A program made the translations under genes and the position numbers. The notes beneath the pieces are model-generated. The model was not told the DNA's origin and did not search any database. It saw only the letters and a program-made list of their open reading frames with translations. From JADLHS01 sp964594985 (lineage in GTDB: Bacteria > Verrucomicrobiota > Verrucomicrobiia > Limisphaerales > JADLHS01), in contig CAZQNQ010000008.1 of assembly GCA_964594985.1 (NCBI GenBank), forward strand, positions 62,001-126,000: a stretch of DNA of 64,000 bases. The letters are read 5' to 3'. Numbering within the stretch: position 1 is the stretch's first letter; each line of letters begins with the position of its first letter. Shown piece after piece: positions 26,901-35,300 of this stretch.

Positions 26901-27444
26901 TCGTTTCCCGCGCATCGGCGATCTGGAGCAACGCGACTTGCAGATCGAACTCCGCACCGCGCTCGAACCCTGGCACGTGCTCGGCGAAGAACCCGGCGGC
27001 GGCGGCACGGTGCGTTACGTGGACAGCTCGCTCGAACGTTTGCAGGTCAAGGCCCGGGGACTCGCGGGCGACCGCTTCGCCATCACCTGCAACGGCTATC
27101 GCGTCCCATTGCATCCGACCGGCACGAACGGCGAAGGGGTCGCGGGCGTGCGTTATCGCGCGTGGCAACCGCCTGGCTGCTTGCAGCCGACCATTGGCGT
27201 TCACGCGCCGTTGCGTTTCGATCTTTACGATACGTGGAACAAACGTTCGCTCGGCGGTTGCACCTATCACGTCGCGCATCCCGGCGGATTGAGCCATGAC
27301 AAGTTCCCGGTGAACAGCTACGAAGCGGAAGCGCGGCGACTCGGAAGATTTTTCCGGCACGGTCATCAACAAGGCAAGTTCACGCCGCCGCCAGAAATTC
27401 CGAACGGCGACTTCCCTTTCACGCTCGATTTGCGCAATGTCTGA
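23974..27444 (+). CDS. Transglutaminase-like plus DUF2126 fusion protein
   Basis: The 1156-residue product has a bacterial transglutaminase-like N-terminal beta domain (about 3-85), a transglutaminase core with Cys200 (GSCRDSAW), His249 (LHAWTEV) and Asp265 (LDPTSG) as papain-like triad, and then DUF2126 (about 340-1115), starting near LTMGGEPTFVSIDD. DUF2126 has been predicted to be a carboxylate-amine ligase related to glutamine synthetase. The protein thus combines a thiol peptidase or acyl-transfer head with a ligase. The gene overlaps the next by eight bases. No signal peptide is seen, so it acts in the cytoplasm. Confidence 0.88.
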   Translation: MSIHVALHHKTHYQYDRLINLGPQVVRLRPAPHSRTRILSYSLKITPEKHFINWVQDPQANYAARLVFEEKTRELCVEVDLVAEMAVFNPFDFFLEPQAEKFPFAYDPASDHELAPFKRKCWLTPAFTKYLTAIRREVLGEVKRRTKQERLDVPEKDKPRTIDFLVAINQRLWKDIKYTIRLEPGVQTPEESLTKLSGSCRDSAWLLCQLLRHCGLASRFVSGYLLQLKPDVKSLDGPSGAEKDFTDLHAWTEVYLPGGGWIGLDPTSGLLAGEGHIPLACTPDPSSAAPISGALDECECEFSHEMNVTRVYESPRVTLPYTDEQWKSIESLGHAIDDDLKKGDVRLTMGGEPTFVSIDDPDGPEWNFTAVSHKKRTLSGELIKRLRKKFAPGSLLHYGQGKWYPGEQLPRYALGCYWRKDGVPIWKDDSLIADESKNYGHGAKDAKALLTRISKVVGTDPKYLIPAYEDAFYYTWKERRFPSNVTPEKSNLKDKLERARIARIFQQGLGSVVGYALPIKRAWYGNQQGWMSGSWFLRDDDTLWLIPGDSAMGLRLPLDSVPWVAGKDYPWTWQQDPSAQLPELPREFPYRAKPETSGQRFLRTGGAPTPAGYGPGQRAQRLGKLEKEPELPELEKEFDPNRRPVQGESAPWIVRTALCVEPRDGRLHIFMPPVETTEDYLDLIAGIETAVTELGTPVVIEGETPPKDPRLNKLGVTPDPGVIEVNMHPSKTWDELVERTTTVYEEARQTRLGTEKFMVDGRHTGTGGGNHIIIGGETPSDSPVLRRPDLLRSLISYWQNHPSLSWLFSGLFVGPTSQAPRIDEARNDSLYELEIAFKELARNISRFGYTPPWLSDRLFRNLLIDSSGNTHRAEFSIDKLFAPESSTGRLGLVEMRAFEMPPHAQMSLAQHLLLRGLVSKFWKEPYTNNLVRWGTDIHDRWMLPHFCETDFREVVRDLRDAGYPFEFDWFAPHFEFRFPRIGDLEQRDLQIELRTALEPWHVLGEEPGGGGTVRYVDSSLERLQVKARGLAGDRFAITCNGYRVPLHPTGTNGEGVAGVRYRAWQPPGCLQPTIGVHAPLRFDLYDTWNKRSLGGCTYHVAHPGGLSHDKFPVNSYEAEARRLGRFFRHGHQQGKFTPPPEIPNGDFPFTLDLRNV

Positions 27445-30190
27445 CGCGGCAAACAGAGGCAGCGACCGCAACAAGACGCAAATGTTCCAGTCACAGACGC
27501 AATCCACGCCGGGAGGAGAAAGCAACGCCGCTGAAAAAGCCGCGCCGCCACCGACCAGTTTGCTCGCCAATTATCCGGCGAGCGACGCGGCGTATGATGA
27601 ATTGCTCACCGATGATGGCCGGCTGCGCCCGCACTTTTCCAAGCTGATCGGCGCGCTCGAGGAATATTCCGGGTTGGAATTGCCACGACGCGCGGATACC
27701 TGCAACCGGCTCGTCCACGAGCAAGGCATCACTTACAACGTCTATGGCGACCCGCGCGGCATGGAGCGCCCGTGGCAGCTCGACCCGATCCCCTTCATTA
27801 TCGCGCCGGAGGAATGGGCCACGCTGGAGGCCGGATTGGTCCAGCGCGCGACGCTGCTCAACAGGATTCTTGCCGACTGTTACGGCGCGCAAAAACTCAT
27901 CCACACGCACTGGCTGTCCCCGGCCCTGGTCTTTGCCCAGCCGGATTTCCTCCGTCCCTGCCACGGGATGCGCGTGGCGAACGATACCTATCTGAATTTC
28001 TACGCCGCCGACCTGGCGCGCTCGCCGGATGGACGCTGGTGGGTCATCTCGGATCGCACCCAGATCCCCACTGGGGTTGGCTACGCGCTGGCCAATCGCC
28101 TCGCGACCTCGCGCATTTTGCCCGAAGCATTCCGTGACAATCACGTGCATCGGCTCGCCGGATTTTTCCGCGAGGTACAGAACGCATTATCGCAACTTGC
28201 GCCGCGGCAGCAGGACAAGGCGCGCGTCGTCATGCTCACGCCCGGGCCGCACAACGAAACCTATTTCGAACAGGCGTATCTGGCGCGTTACCTTGGTTAC
28301 ATGCTTGTCGAGGGCCAGGATTTGACCGTGCGTGACAATCACGTCTTTCTGAAAACCCTCAGCGGCCTCGAACGCGTGGACGTGATTCTCCGCCGGGTGG
28401 ACGATGATTTTTGCGACCCGTTGGAGCTGCGCAACGATTCCATCCTCGGCGTGCCCGGCCTCGTCGAAGCGGTTCGCGCCGGCAATGTCACCATGGCCAA
28501 CGCGCTGGGCAGCGGCGTGGTGCAAAGCCCGGCGTTCATGTCGTTCCTGCCCGGTCTATGCGAACACATTCTCGGCGAACCGCTCCAGCTTCCGTCGGTG
28601 GCGACTTGGTGGTGCGGCCAGGAGACCGCGCGGGAATACGTGCTCGAACATCTGGACGAGCTTGTGCTGAAGCCGGCGTTCCGTTCGCACCTGCGCATGC
28701 CCGATCCCGACAAGCCGCGCACCGAGGAAGAATCGGCGGCGCTCAGGCGGCACATCGAGTTCGACCCGGATCTTTTTGTGGCACAGGAACGCGTGGAGTT
28801 TTCCACCGCACCGGCGTGGGATGGACGCGAGCTGGTGCCAAAGCCGGTCGGGCTGCGGGTGTTCCTCGTCGCGACTCCAGATGGCTATCGCGTCATGCCC
28901 GGCGGTTTGACCCGCGTTTCGCCCGACAGCGGCGGGAAGTTCATCTCGATGCAGCGCGGGGGCAGCAGCAAAGACACGTGGATCACATCAGCGACGCCCG
29001 TGGATGAAGACACTTTGCTGCATGCACCGGGAAAAAACCTCGAGCTGCGGCGCACGGGCAACAACCTGCCATCGCGGCTGGCGGACAACTTTTTCTGGCT
29101 CGGCCGCTACTCGGAACGGGCCGATGCCACGGCGCGGTTGCTACGGACTTCGTTGCAACGTTTCAATCCCGAGCGGGCGGGCGGAGCGTTGTCCATCGTC
29201 GTGCCGTTGCTGCAAACGCTACAAACGCAAGGCCAGTTGCCCGGGATCTTGGACAAACCCGAGTTGCGGCAGAACTCGGAGGCGTTCGAGGCGGAATTGC
29301 TCGGGGCAATCTTTGATCCGGCCCGCGTGGGCAGTTTGCGGCAGATCGCGGACCGCTTGCAGCAGCTTGCGATGCTGGTGCGCGATCGCACCTCGAATGA
29401 CATGTGGCGCGTGTTGAGCCAGCTCAACGAACGGCTCGGTGGTTGCGACGCCTCGTCGCAAAGCGTAGCCGCGACGCCCCCGTCGCGCGAATTGGAAACC
29501 AAGTCGCTTAATCTGTCGGCTCAAGCCGGCGACGAGGCGTCGCCTTCACTCTTTGCGACGGGGGCGTCGCCGCCACGCCTCGTGATGCTGTCGGGCGATG
29601 CCGTGGGCGTGCTGAATCAAACGCTCATCGGTCTGGCGGCCTTTCACGGTCTGGCGCGCGAGAACATGACGCGGGCGCAGGCGTGGCGGTTCATTGACAT
29701 GGGACTGCGACTGGAACGCGCCGTGTATCTTTGCACCCTGCTTGACGCGACCCTGCAACGGCCCGAGTCGGAGAACCCAAGCGTGCTGGAAGCGATCCTT
29801 GAAGTGGTGGACAGCAGCATCACGTTCCGCTCACGCTACAACCTGCTCGCCACCGTGCCGGCGGTGTTTGATCTCGTGCTGCTCGATGACAAGAATCCGC
29901 GCTCGGTGCTGTTCCAGATCAATCAGCTCGCCAAACATTTCCATCACCTGCCGCAGGAACGGGAAGATTCCCCCGGCTCGGGCAAGAATCTGTTGAGCGA
30001 ATGTCTGGCGCGCTTGGAACGCATGGATGCGCGCGAGCTGGCCACCAAACCCGAAGCGTGGCCCAAAACGGAGTTGTGCAAGACCATCCGGCAAACCTTG
30101 CGCGATCTGCCGAAGATTTCCGACACCATTGCAGCGAGTTACTTCGCGCACTCGACGATTTCACGGACCGGTCGGGGAGGCAAGGTATGA
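27437..30190 (+). CDS. Circularly permuted ATP-grasp fused to alpha-E
   Basis: The 917-residue product joins the two partners that are separate at 21272 and 22868. The ATP-grasp half (about 40-530) has EQGITYNVYGDPRGMER, RVVMLTPGPHNETYFEQAYL, LRRVDDDFCDP and QRGGSSKDTW. The alpha-E half begins near residue 543 with LPSRLADNFFWLGRYSERAD. At about 669-712 the alpha-E part is broken by a segment rich in Ala, Ser and Pro, encoded by a palindromic element at 29445-29570; the frame stays open and the alpha-E sequence resumes at VMLSGDAVGVLNQTLIGLAA. The ATG overlaps the upstream stop, so translation is coupled. Confidence 0.88.
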   Translation: MSDAANRGSDRNKTQMFQSQTQSTPGGESNAAEKAAPPPTSLLANYPASDAAYDELLTDDGRLRPHFSKLIGALEEYSGLELPRRADTCNRLVHEQGITYNVYGDPRGMERPWQLDPIPFIIAPEEWATLEAGLVQRATLLNRILADCYGAQKLIHTHWLSPALVFAQPDFLRPCHGMRVANDTYLNFYAADLARSPDGRWWVISDRTQIPTGVGYALANRLATSRILPEAFRDNHVHRLAGFFREVQNALSQLAPRQQDKARVVMLTPGPHNETYFEQAYLARYLGYMLVEGQDLTVRDNHVFLKTLSGLERVDVILRRVDDDFCDPLELRNDSILGVPGLVEAVRAGNVTMANALGSGVVQSPAFMSFLPGLCEHILGEPLQLPSVATWWCGQETAREYVLEHLDELVLKPAFRSHLRMPDPDKPRTEEESAALRRHIEFDPDLFVAQERVEFSTAPAWDGRELVPKPVGLRVFLVATPDGYRVMPGGLTRVSPDSGGKFISMQRGGSSKDTWITSATPVDEDTLLHAPGKNLELRRTGNNLPSRLADNFFWLGRYSERADATARLLRTSLQRFNPERAGGALSIVVPLLQTLQTQGQLPGILDKPELRQNSEAFEAELLGAIFDPARVGSLRQIADRLQQLAMLVRDRTSNDMWRVLSQLNERLGGCDASSQSVAATPPSRELETKSLNLSAQAGDEASPSLFATGASPPRLVMLSGDAVGVLNQTLIGLAAFHGLARENMTRAQAWRFIDMGLRLERAVYLCTLLDATLQRPESENPSVLEAILEVVDSSITFRSRYNLLATVPAVFDLVLLDDKNPRSVLFQINQLAKHFHHLPQEREDSPGSGKNLLSECLARLERMDARELATKPEAWPKTELCKTIRQTLRDLPKISDTIAASYFAHSTISRTGRGGKV
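29445..29570. repeat. Palindromic element in frame inside the ATP-grasp/alpha-E fusion
   Basis: Two short motifs, GCGACGCCTCGTCGC (29445-29459) and GCGACGCCCCCGTCGC (29471-29486), recur as exact reverse complements at 29529-29543 and 29555-29570. The intervening sequence is open and encodes a low-complexity insertion in the alpha-E domain. Confidence 0.7.
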
Positions 30191-30236
30191 GGCGCAAAGT
30201 TGCATGTCCTGGGGGAACGAAGTTGGCGAGCTTGAC

Positions 30237-30394
30237 CGCCCTCACCCCGGCCCTCTCCCCCGGGAGAGGGAGGGACGTTCGCCGCCTCATTCGTAAACCT
30301 GCGACTGGATTTGCCAGACGATCATCAAATAAACAAAGAGTGTGGAATTCCTGTTCCCTCTCCCCGGGGGAGAGGGTCAGGGTGAGGGCGGGCG
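30237..30394. repeat. Inverted repeat of the CCCTCACCC...CTCTCCC type
   Basis: CGCCCTCACCCCGGCCCTCT with CCCCGGGAGAGGGAG at the left and CCCTCTCCCCGGGGGAGAGG with GTCAGGGTGAGGGCG at the right form a long-range inverted repeat. A relative lies at 60712-60946. It occupies the 238-bp gap 30191-30428. Confidence 0.75.
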
Positions 30395-30428
30395 TCAATC
30401 CCATCACTCTCCAAAGCACTTGCCGCGC

Positions 30429-31301
30429 ATGACCTACCAGATCACCCATCGCACGTTGTACGATTACGCCGCGCCCGTCGCGGTGTCACAGCATGTCGCC
30501 CGGCTCGAACCGCTCGTCACCGCCACCCAGTCGCGCGAAAGTTTTTCGCTGAAGATTTTTCCCGAGCCGACCCTGCGCAAGGAACGGAAGGATTATTTCG
30601 GCAATCAGCTTTGCCTCTTCAGCATCCAGGAGGTTCATAAGAATCTGGAGATCATCACGCACAGCCGCGTGAGGGTCCGCCCGGGGAAACCGATGGATCC
30701 AGAGTCTTCCCCGGACTGGGAGGAAGTCGCGGCATTGTTCCGTGATCCGGTCTCGCCGGAGGTGGTGGGCGCGTATGAGTTCGTGTTTGATTCGCCCCAG
30801 GTGCGGGCGTCGTTCGAGCTGGCAGATTACGCGCGCAAGAGTTTTGCCGCCGGAACGCCACTGCTCGCGGGCGTGGCGGACTTGAATCGCCGGATCTTCA
30901 CCGATTTCAAATACGATTCAAAGGCCACCACTGTGGCGACACCGCTCGAAGAGGTATTACAAAAACGACGCGGGGTGTGCCAGGACTTCGCGCATCTGGG
31001 GATTGCGTTCCTGCGCTCGATCGGTTTGCCGGCACGCTATGTGAGCGGTTACTTGCGGACGCGCCCGCCAGAGGGCAAACCACGGCTGGTCGGCGCGGAT
31101 GCGAGTCACGCGTGGTTTAGTGTGTTCTGTCCCGGGGCGGACTGGGTGGAGTTTGATCCGACCAATAATTGCCTGCCCGGCGCGGAACATATCACGGTGG
31201 CCTACGGACGGGATTTTGGTGACGTTAGTCCGGTGGCGGGCATTTTGACCGGCGGCGGCCAGCATGAGGTGAAGGTTTCCGTGGATGTAGCGGAGGTATG
31301 A
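30429..31301 (+). CDS. Transglutaminase-like protein
   Basis: The 290-residue product has the transglutaminase-like N-terminal beta domain (MTYQITHRTLYDYAAPVAVS) and a core with Cys184 (GVCQDFAH), His227 (ASHAWF) and Asp243 (EFDPTNN). These cytoplasmic enzymes accompany CP_ATPgrasp/alpha-E genes and are predicted to cut or transfer the amide bonds that the ligases make. The start at 30429 matches the family; an upstream in-frame ATG lies in the repeat. It is a paralogue of 31420 and of the head of 23974. Confidence 0.88.
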   Translation: MTYQITHRTLYDYAAPVAVSQHVARLEPLVTATQSRESFSLKIFPEPTLRKERKDYFGNQLCLFSIQEVHKNLEIITHSRVRVRPGKPMDPESSPDWEEVAALFRDPVSPEVVGAYEFVFDSPQVRASFELADYARKSFAAGTPLLAGVADLNRRIFTDFKYDSKATTVATPLEEVLQKRRGVCQDFAHLGIAFLRSIGLPARYVSGYLRTRPPEGKPRLVGADASHAWFSVFCPGADWVEFDPTNNCLPGAEHITVAYGRDFGDVSPVAGILTGGGQHEVKVSVDVAEV

Positions 31302-31323
31302 AAAGGGAAACCATTCAACGCCC

Positions 31324-31402
31324 AACCTCCAACGCCCGACATCCAGCGGGGCGAACCGGCGGCCATTGGTCATTTGATGTTGGATGTCGGATGTTGGAGG
31401 TT
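31324..31402. repeat. Palindromic repeat between the two transglutaminase genes
   Basis: AACCTCCAACGCCCGACATC at the left is matched by TGGATGTCGGATGTTGGAGG at the right (arms 31324-31345 and 31381-31402). It belongs with 22752-22852. Confidence 0.75.
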
Positions 31403-31419
31403 CAGTCCGTTATTCCAGC

Positions 31420-32250
31420 ATGAAATGGGAAATCATTCATCGTACAGAATACCAGTATGCTGCGCCGGTCCGCGACAGTTACAATGAAGCGCGGTTGCAA
31501 CCGTTCTCGGATGAATGGCAGCGGGTGGACCACTTTTTATTGAAGGTGCTGCCCGCGGCCCGGCTGCAACATCACCATGATTTTTACTCGAACGTGGTGC
31601 ATCATTTCGAAATCGTCGAACCGCACACGACGTTGCTGGTCGAAAGCCAGTTGCGCGTGACGATGAAGCCGCGGCCGCGGCTGGGCGAAACGGAGACGCC
31701 GTGGCCCTTGGCGCGCATCGGCGAAGCCGAACGCGAGACGCGGGTGTTTGATTTTTTACAAGAGAGCCGGTTCGTGGAGATTTCGCCCGAGGTTTGGCGG
31801 CGGGCGATTGATGCGACGCAAGGCGTCACCGATACCTGGCAGGCGACGTTGGCGCTGATGCGATTCGTCCATTCGGAATTGAAGTATGAACCAAACGCGA
31901 CCGGCGTGCATACCCATGCCCGGGACGTGCTGCGGGACAAACGCGGCGTGTGTCAGGATTTCGCGCATGTCATGTTGAGCCTGTGTCGGGCGTTGAAGAT
32001 TCCAGCGTTGTATGTGAGCGGTTACCTCGCGACGGAAATCGCCAGCGCGACGCACGCGTGGGTGGAAGTTTTGATTCCCGGCGTCGGCTGGCGGGCGTTG
32101 GACCCGACGCATGATTGTCAGCCGGGTGAAACTTATGTGAAGATCGCGGTGGGCCGCGATTACGCGGATGTTGCGCCGCTGACCGGCCAATACAAAGGCA
32201 CGATCGAACGTCAGATGAACGTGCGCGTCGGCATAAAACAATTGGGCTAG
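31420..32250 (+). CDS. Transglutaminase-like protein (second copy)
   Basis: The 276-residue product has the same plan as 30429: N-terminal beta domain MKWEIIHRTEYQYAAPVRDS, then core residues Cys178 (GVCQDFAH), His212 (ATHAWVEV) and Asp228 (ALDPTHD). The closing region GRDYADVAPLTGQYKG is typical of this subgroup. It is the last gene of the amide-ligation cluster; 52 bases later a metabolic gene starts. Two such proteins plus the fused head at 23974 make three transglutaminase cores in one operon, so they probably differ in substrate or in ligase partner. Confidence 0.88.
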   Translation: MKWEIIHRTEYQYAAPVRDSYNEARLQPFSDEWQRVDHFLLKVLPAARLQHHHDFYSNVVHHFEIVEPHTTLLVESQLRVTMKPRPRLGETETPWPLARIGEAERETRVFDFLQESRFVEISPEVWRRAIDATQGVTDTWQATLALMRFVHSELKYEPNATGVHTHARDVLRDKRGVCQDFAHVMLSLCRALKIPALYVSGYLATEIASATHAWVEVLIPGVGWRALDPTHDCQPGETYVKIAVGRDYADVAPLTGQYKGTIERQMNVRVGIKQLG

Positions 32251-32302
32251 AACAATCGCGGGCTTGTCCCGCCCGGTAATTTATTCTATCAAGAAAGTGC
32301 TT

Positions 32303-35300
32303 ATGGTTGATTCCACCAACACCGGGAGCGGAACGACGTTCACGCCCACGCAACTCACGTCTTACATCAACGTCAAACTCGCGTTGCTCGGCTGCCAGCC
32401 GGTGCGCGTGGTGGACGACGCGGAATCCTCCGATCTGGTGTCGGCCTTTGCGGCCCAGTATCAGGAAAAGGAACGCCTGCTCGGCCAGTATCTCTGCCCG
32501 GCGGACCAGCGCATCCAGACTTTTCTCTACGACTATCTCCAGGATGTCCCCGTGCCCCGGCTGCCCTTGCGGACGTTCACGCTGGATCGTCCCGGCCTGG
32601 CCCGCGTGCTCTCGCTGCCGGTGGACCGCGACGAATTTTCCTCGGACATCATCACGTCGTATCGTGTGCATCAAGGGGTGCTGCACAACCCCAAGAGCGA
32701 CCGACGCACGACGGCCGGCATTTTCCACGTGACCGAGGGTGGGCTGCCGATTCCCGACGATAAGCTTGGCGTGCCGAAACTGACCTTCGCGCGGATGCTC
32801 GCCCTGGCGTTGACGCCGCCGAAGGAATTGCTGCGACTCCCCTTCACGGCCACGCAACCGCAGCCCGCCGAGTGCTTCGTGTCGTTGCTGTTGCGCCCGA
32901 TCATCTGCCCCGAAGTCCCGGGAGTGACGAGCCAGAAGACGATGGAAGTGCGCTTCTTCGTCCCCGGCAACATGGTCAGCAACCTGGATTTCGTCGAAAG
33001 CATCTTCGGCAACGCGGGCGATCCGTTGCTGCCGGAGAACGATGCCGGTCTCGACAGCGAACATTGGAGCGGGCACACGGGTTGCGTGATTCTTGCCCCC
33101 CATCTCGTGCGCGTGACCAAGAAGGCGGTCGGGCTGCCGCACTGGAACGACGCCACCGAACGCCAGCGCCGGGATGGCATGTGCTGGAAGGATGAGAACG
33201 AACTCTACAACAACGGCGGGGCGTTCAAGATCACGTGCCGGGATGAACAAGGCGTCATCGTCACCATCATCGCGGACAACTATTTCGGGTACTGCAAGAA
33301 AGAGGTGAAGACCCAGATCAGTTATGCGGCCAATCTGTTCGGCCTGTGCGAGGAGGAACACGCGGGCGGCGCGCTGGCGTTTGCGGCGTTTGATCTGGGC
33401 GAGGAATTCAGTGGCGATGTCCATGTGAAACGCCTGGGCCACAACATCGAGGAGGTGCTCTCGCTTTACGCCGACTTCATGCACGTCAAGCCCGAGGGTT
33501 ACGCCGTGGACAAAAAGTTCCCCAGCATCTTTTACGTGCCGGAGCATGCGCGCTTTGATCTGCACGCGCAACGGGTGACTTGGAAGAACAAGACCGGCGA
33601 ACACGCGATCAAGCTGTTGCCGGCACAGACTTACGTGCGACCGTCCGGTTACAAGGTCCGCATGGAGAAACCGGCGGGCGTGAACCGGCAATGGCGGCTG
33701 GTCGGCATCACGGCGGAAGGTTTGCTCTGCCACAAACCCTGCACCGTTTCCGGCGGTGGCAAATCCGAGATCTCCAAGCCGATCACGGACGCGATCCTCA
33801 CCGGCCCGGTCTTTGTGGCGGATTTGAAGGGCGACATGGACAAGGTCGCAAAGCTGATCAATCGTGATTACTCGGACCGGTTCAAAGATCCGAAGCGCGT
33901 GGACAAGCGCGCCATCCTTTCATCGGAGCGCTCGCTTGGTTCAGTGATCAAGCTGTTGACGCCGGACGAACGCGATTTCACCGACGAATACAACGCCTGG
34001 CTCGAGACTGTCCCGCAATACATCAAGGAACTGGTGTTCGTGGTGAAACGCTATAACCAGCCGGAATGGGGCGCGAAGTGGCGCGAACATTTCACCGTGG
34101 ACATCATCAACGGCACGCCGGGCAATGAATTGAAGTGCGACAACCGCAAACTCGTCACCACGCATCTGCGCGTCGGGTTTGATGATGAGGGCGCCTGGCG
34201 GACGTTCGGTTTGCGCAAGGACTTTTATCCGGCCGTCAAGATTCAGGCCGAAGACGATATCACGGCTTCGGTCGTCGTGCCGAGCCGGCAATTGAAGCAT
34301 CTATCGGAGACGGAGAATTCACCGTCCCTCAAGTTCGTGCTGAACTGTGAGAAACGCCTGTTCCAGCGCCCGGACGACGCGATCCATCGCGGCTATGACA
34401 AGCAGACGGAGAAGGATTTTTCGCGCACCGACAATTTCTTCTCCAACTATGAACCGCTCAAGGCGGAGACGGCGCACGAGATCATGGAGGATACCATCGG
34501 CTTCAATCAATACACCGAGCCGATGCAGCGGGTCATCCGCAAAGTGGCGGCGGGGGGCGCGAGTTACTTCGTCTCCACGGCGCATCCCCGGCTCGTGGAC
34601 GGCAAGCCGAGCAAGAACCCGCGTTATCTGCAGGTCCGCCCCGATCTGCTCGCGCCGCAGGAGGCCTATCTTGCCGAGATGGCGATGCGCCTGCGCCGCC
34701 GGGTGCCCGCGAATCTGCCGGTGTTGACTCCGGTCGGCGCCGTTTTGCCCGGTCGCCGCAACAATCCGCCCGAGCCCGGCGTCCGGCCGCTCGCGGTGTT
34801 CAACCCGATCCACTACCTGGAGTTGCCCGAGTTGTTCATGGAGTTCATCTGCAGCATGACGGGTAAATCGCCCTCGACCACGGGCGCCGGCTCGGAGGGC
34901 GCGCTGACCAAAGGACCGTTCAACGCGCTGCCACCGATCATTGATCTGAACAACGCCCTCGTCTCGTTCCTGCTGACGGGTCACAACGGCTTTGTCACGG
35001 CGGCGGGTTACGTCGGACCAAAGTTCCGCGTGGATCACGACATCAGCCTGATTGTGCCGGAAGTCTGGGGGCACCTGACCCCCGAGGAGCGCGATCCGAA
35101 ATTCCTCATCGCGAATCATTACCTCGACAAGTGCGAAGACTTCGAGCACGAGGGCAAAAAGATTCTCGCGAGCCGGCTCGGTTATCGCATCAACATCCGG
35201 TTCGTGCATTACTTCTTCGGGCGCGTATTCAATCATCCGCACACGGTCTTCACGGAAGCGATGCTGAAGCCGGAGTTGCAGGACAAGGCCGTCTTCGTGG

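Noticed and set aside
31970..33733. Long minus-strand open frame opposite the second transglutaminase and PPi-PEPCK genes
   Set aside because: It crosses two well-supported plus-strand genes and shows no domain or start signal.
33751..33795. GGGKSE in the PPi-PEPCK gene as a Walker A motif
   Set aside because: The stretch TVSGGGKSEISKP does not fit GxxxxGK[ST] with the right flanks and is conserved in PPi-PEPCK as I recall it.
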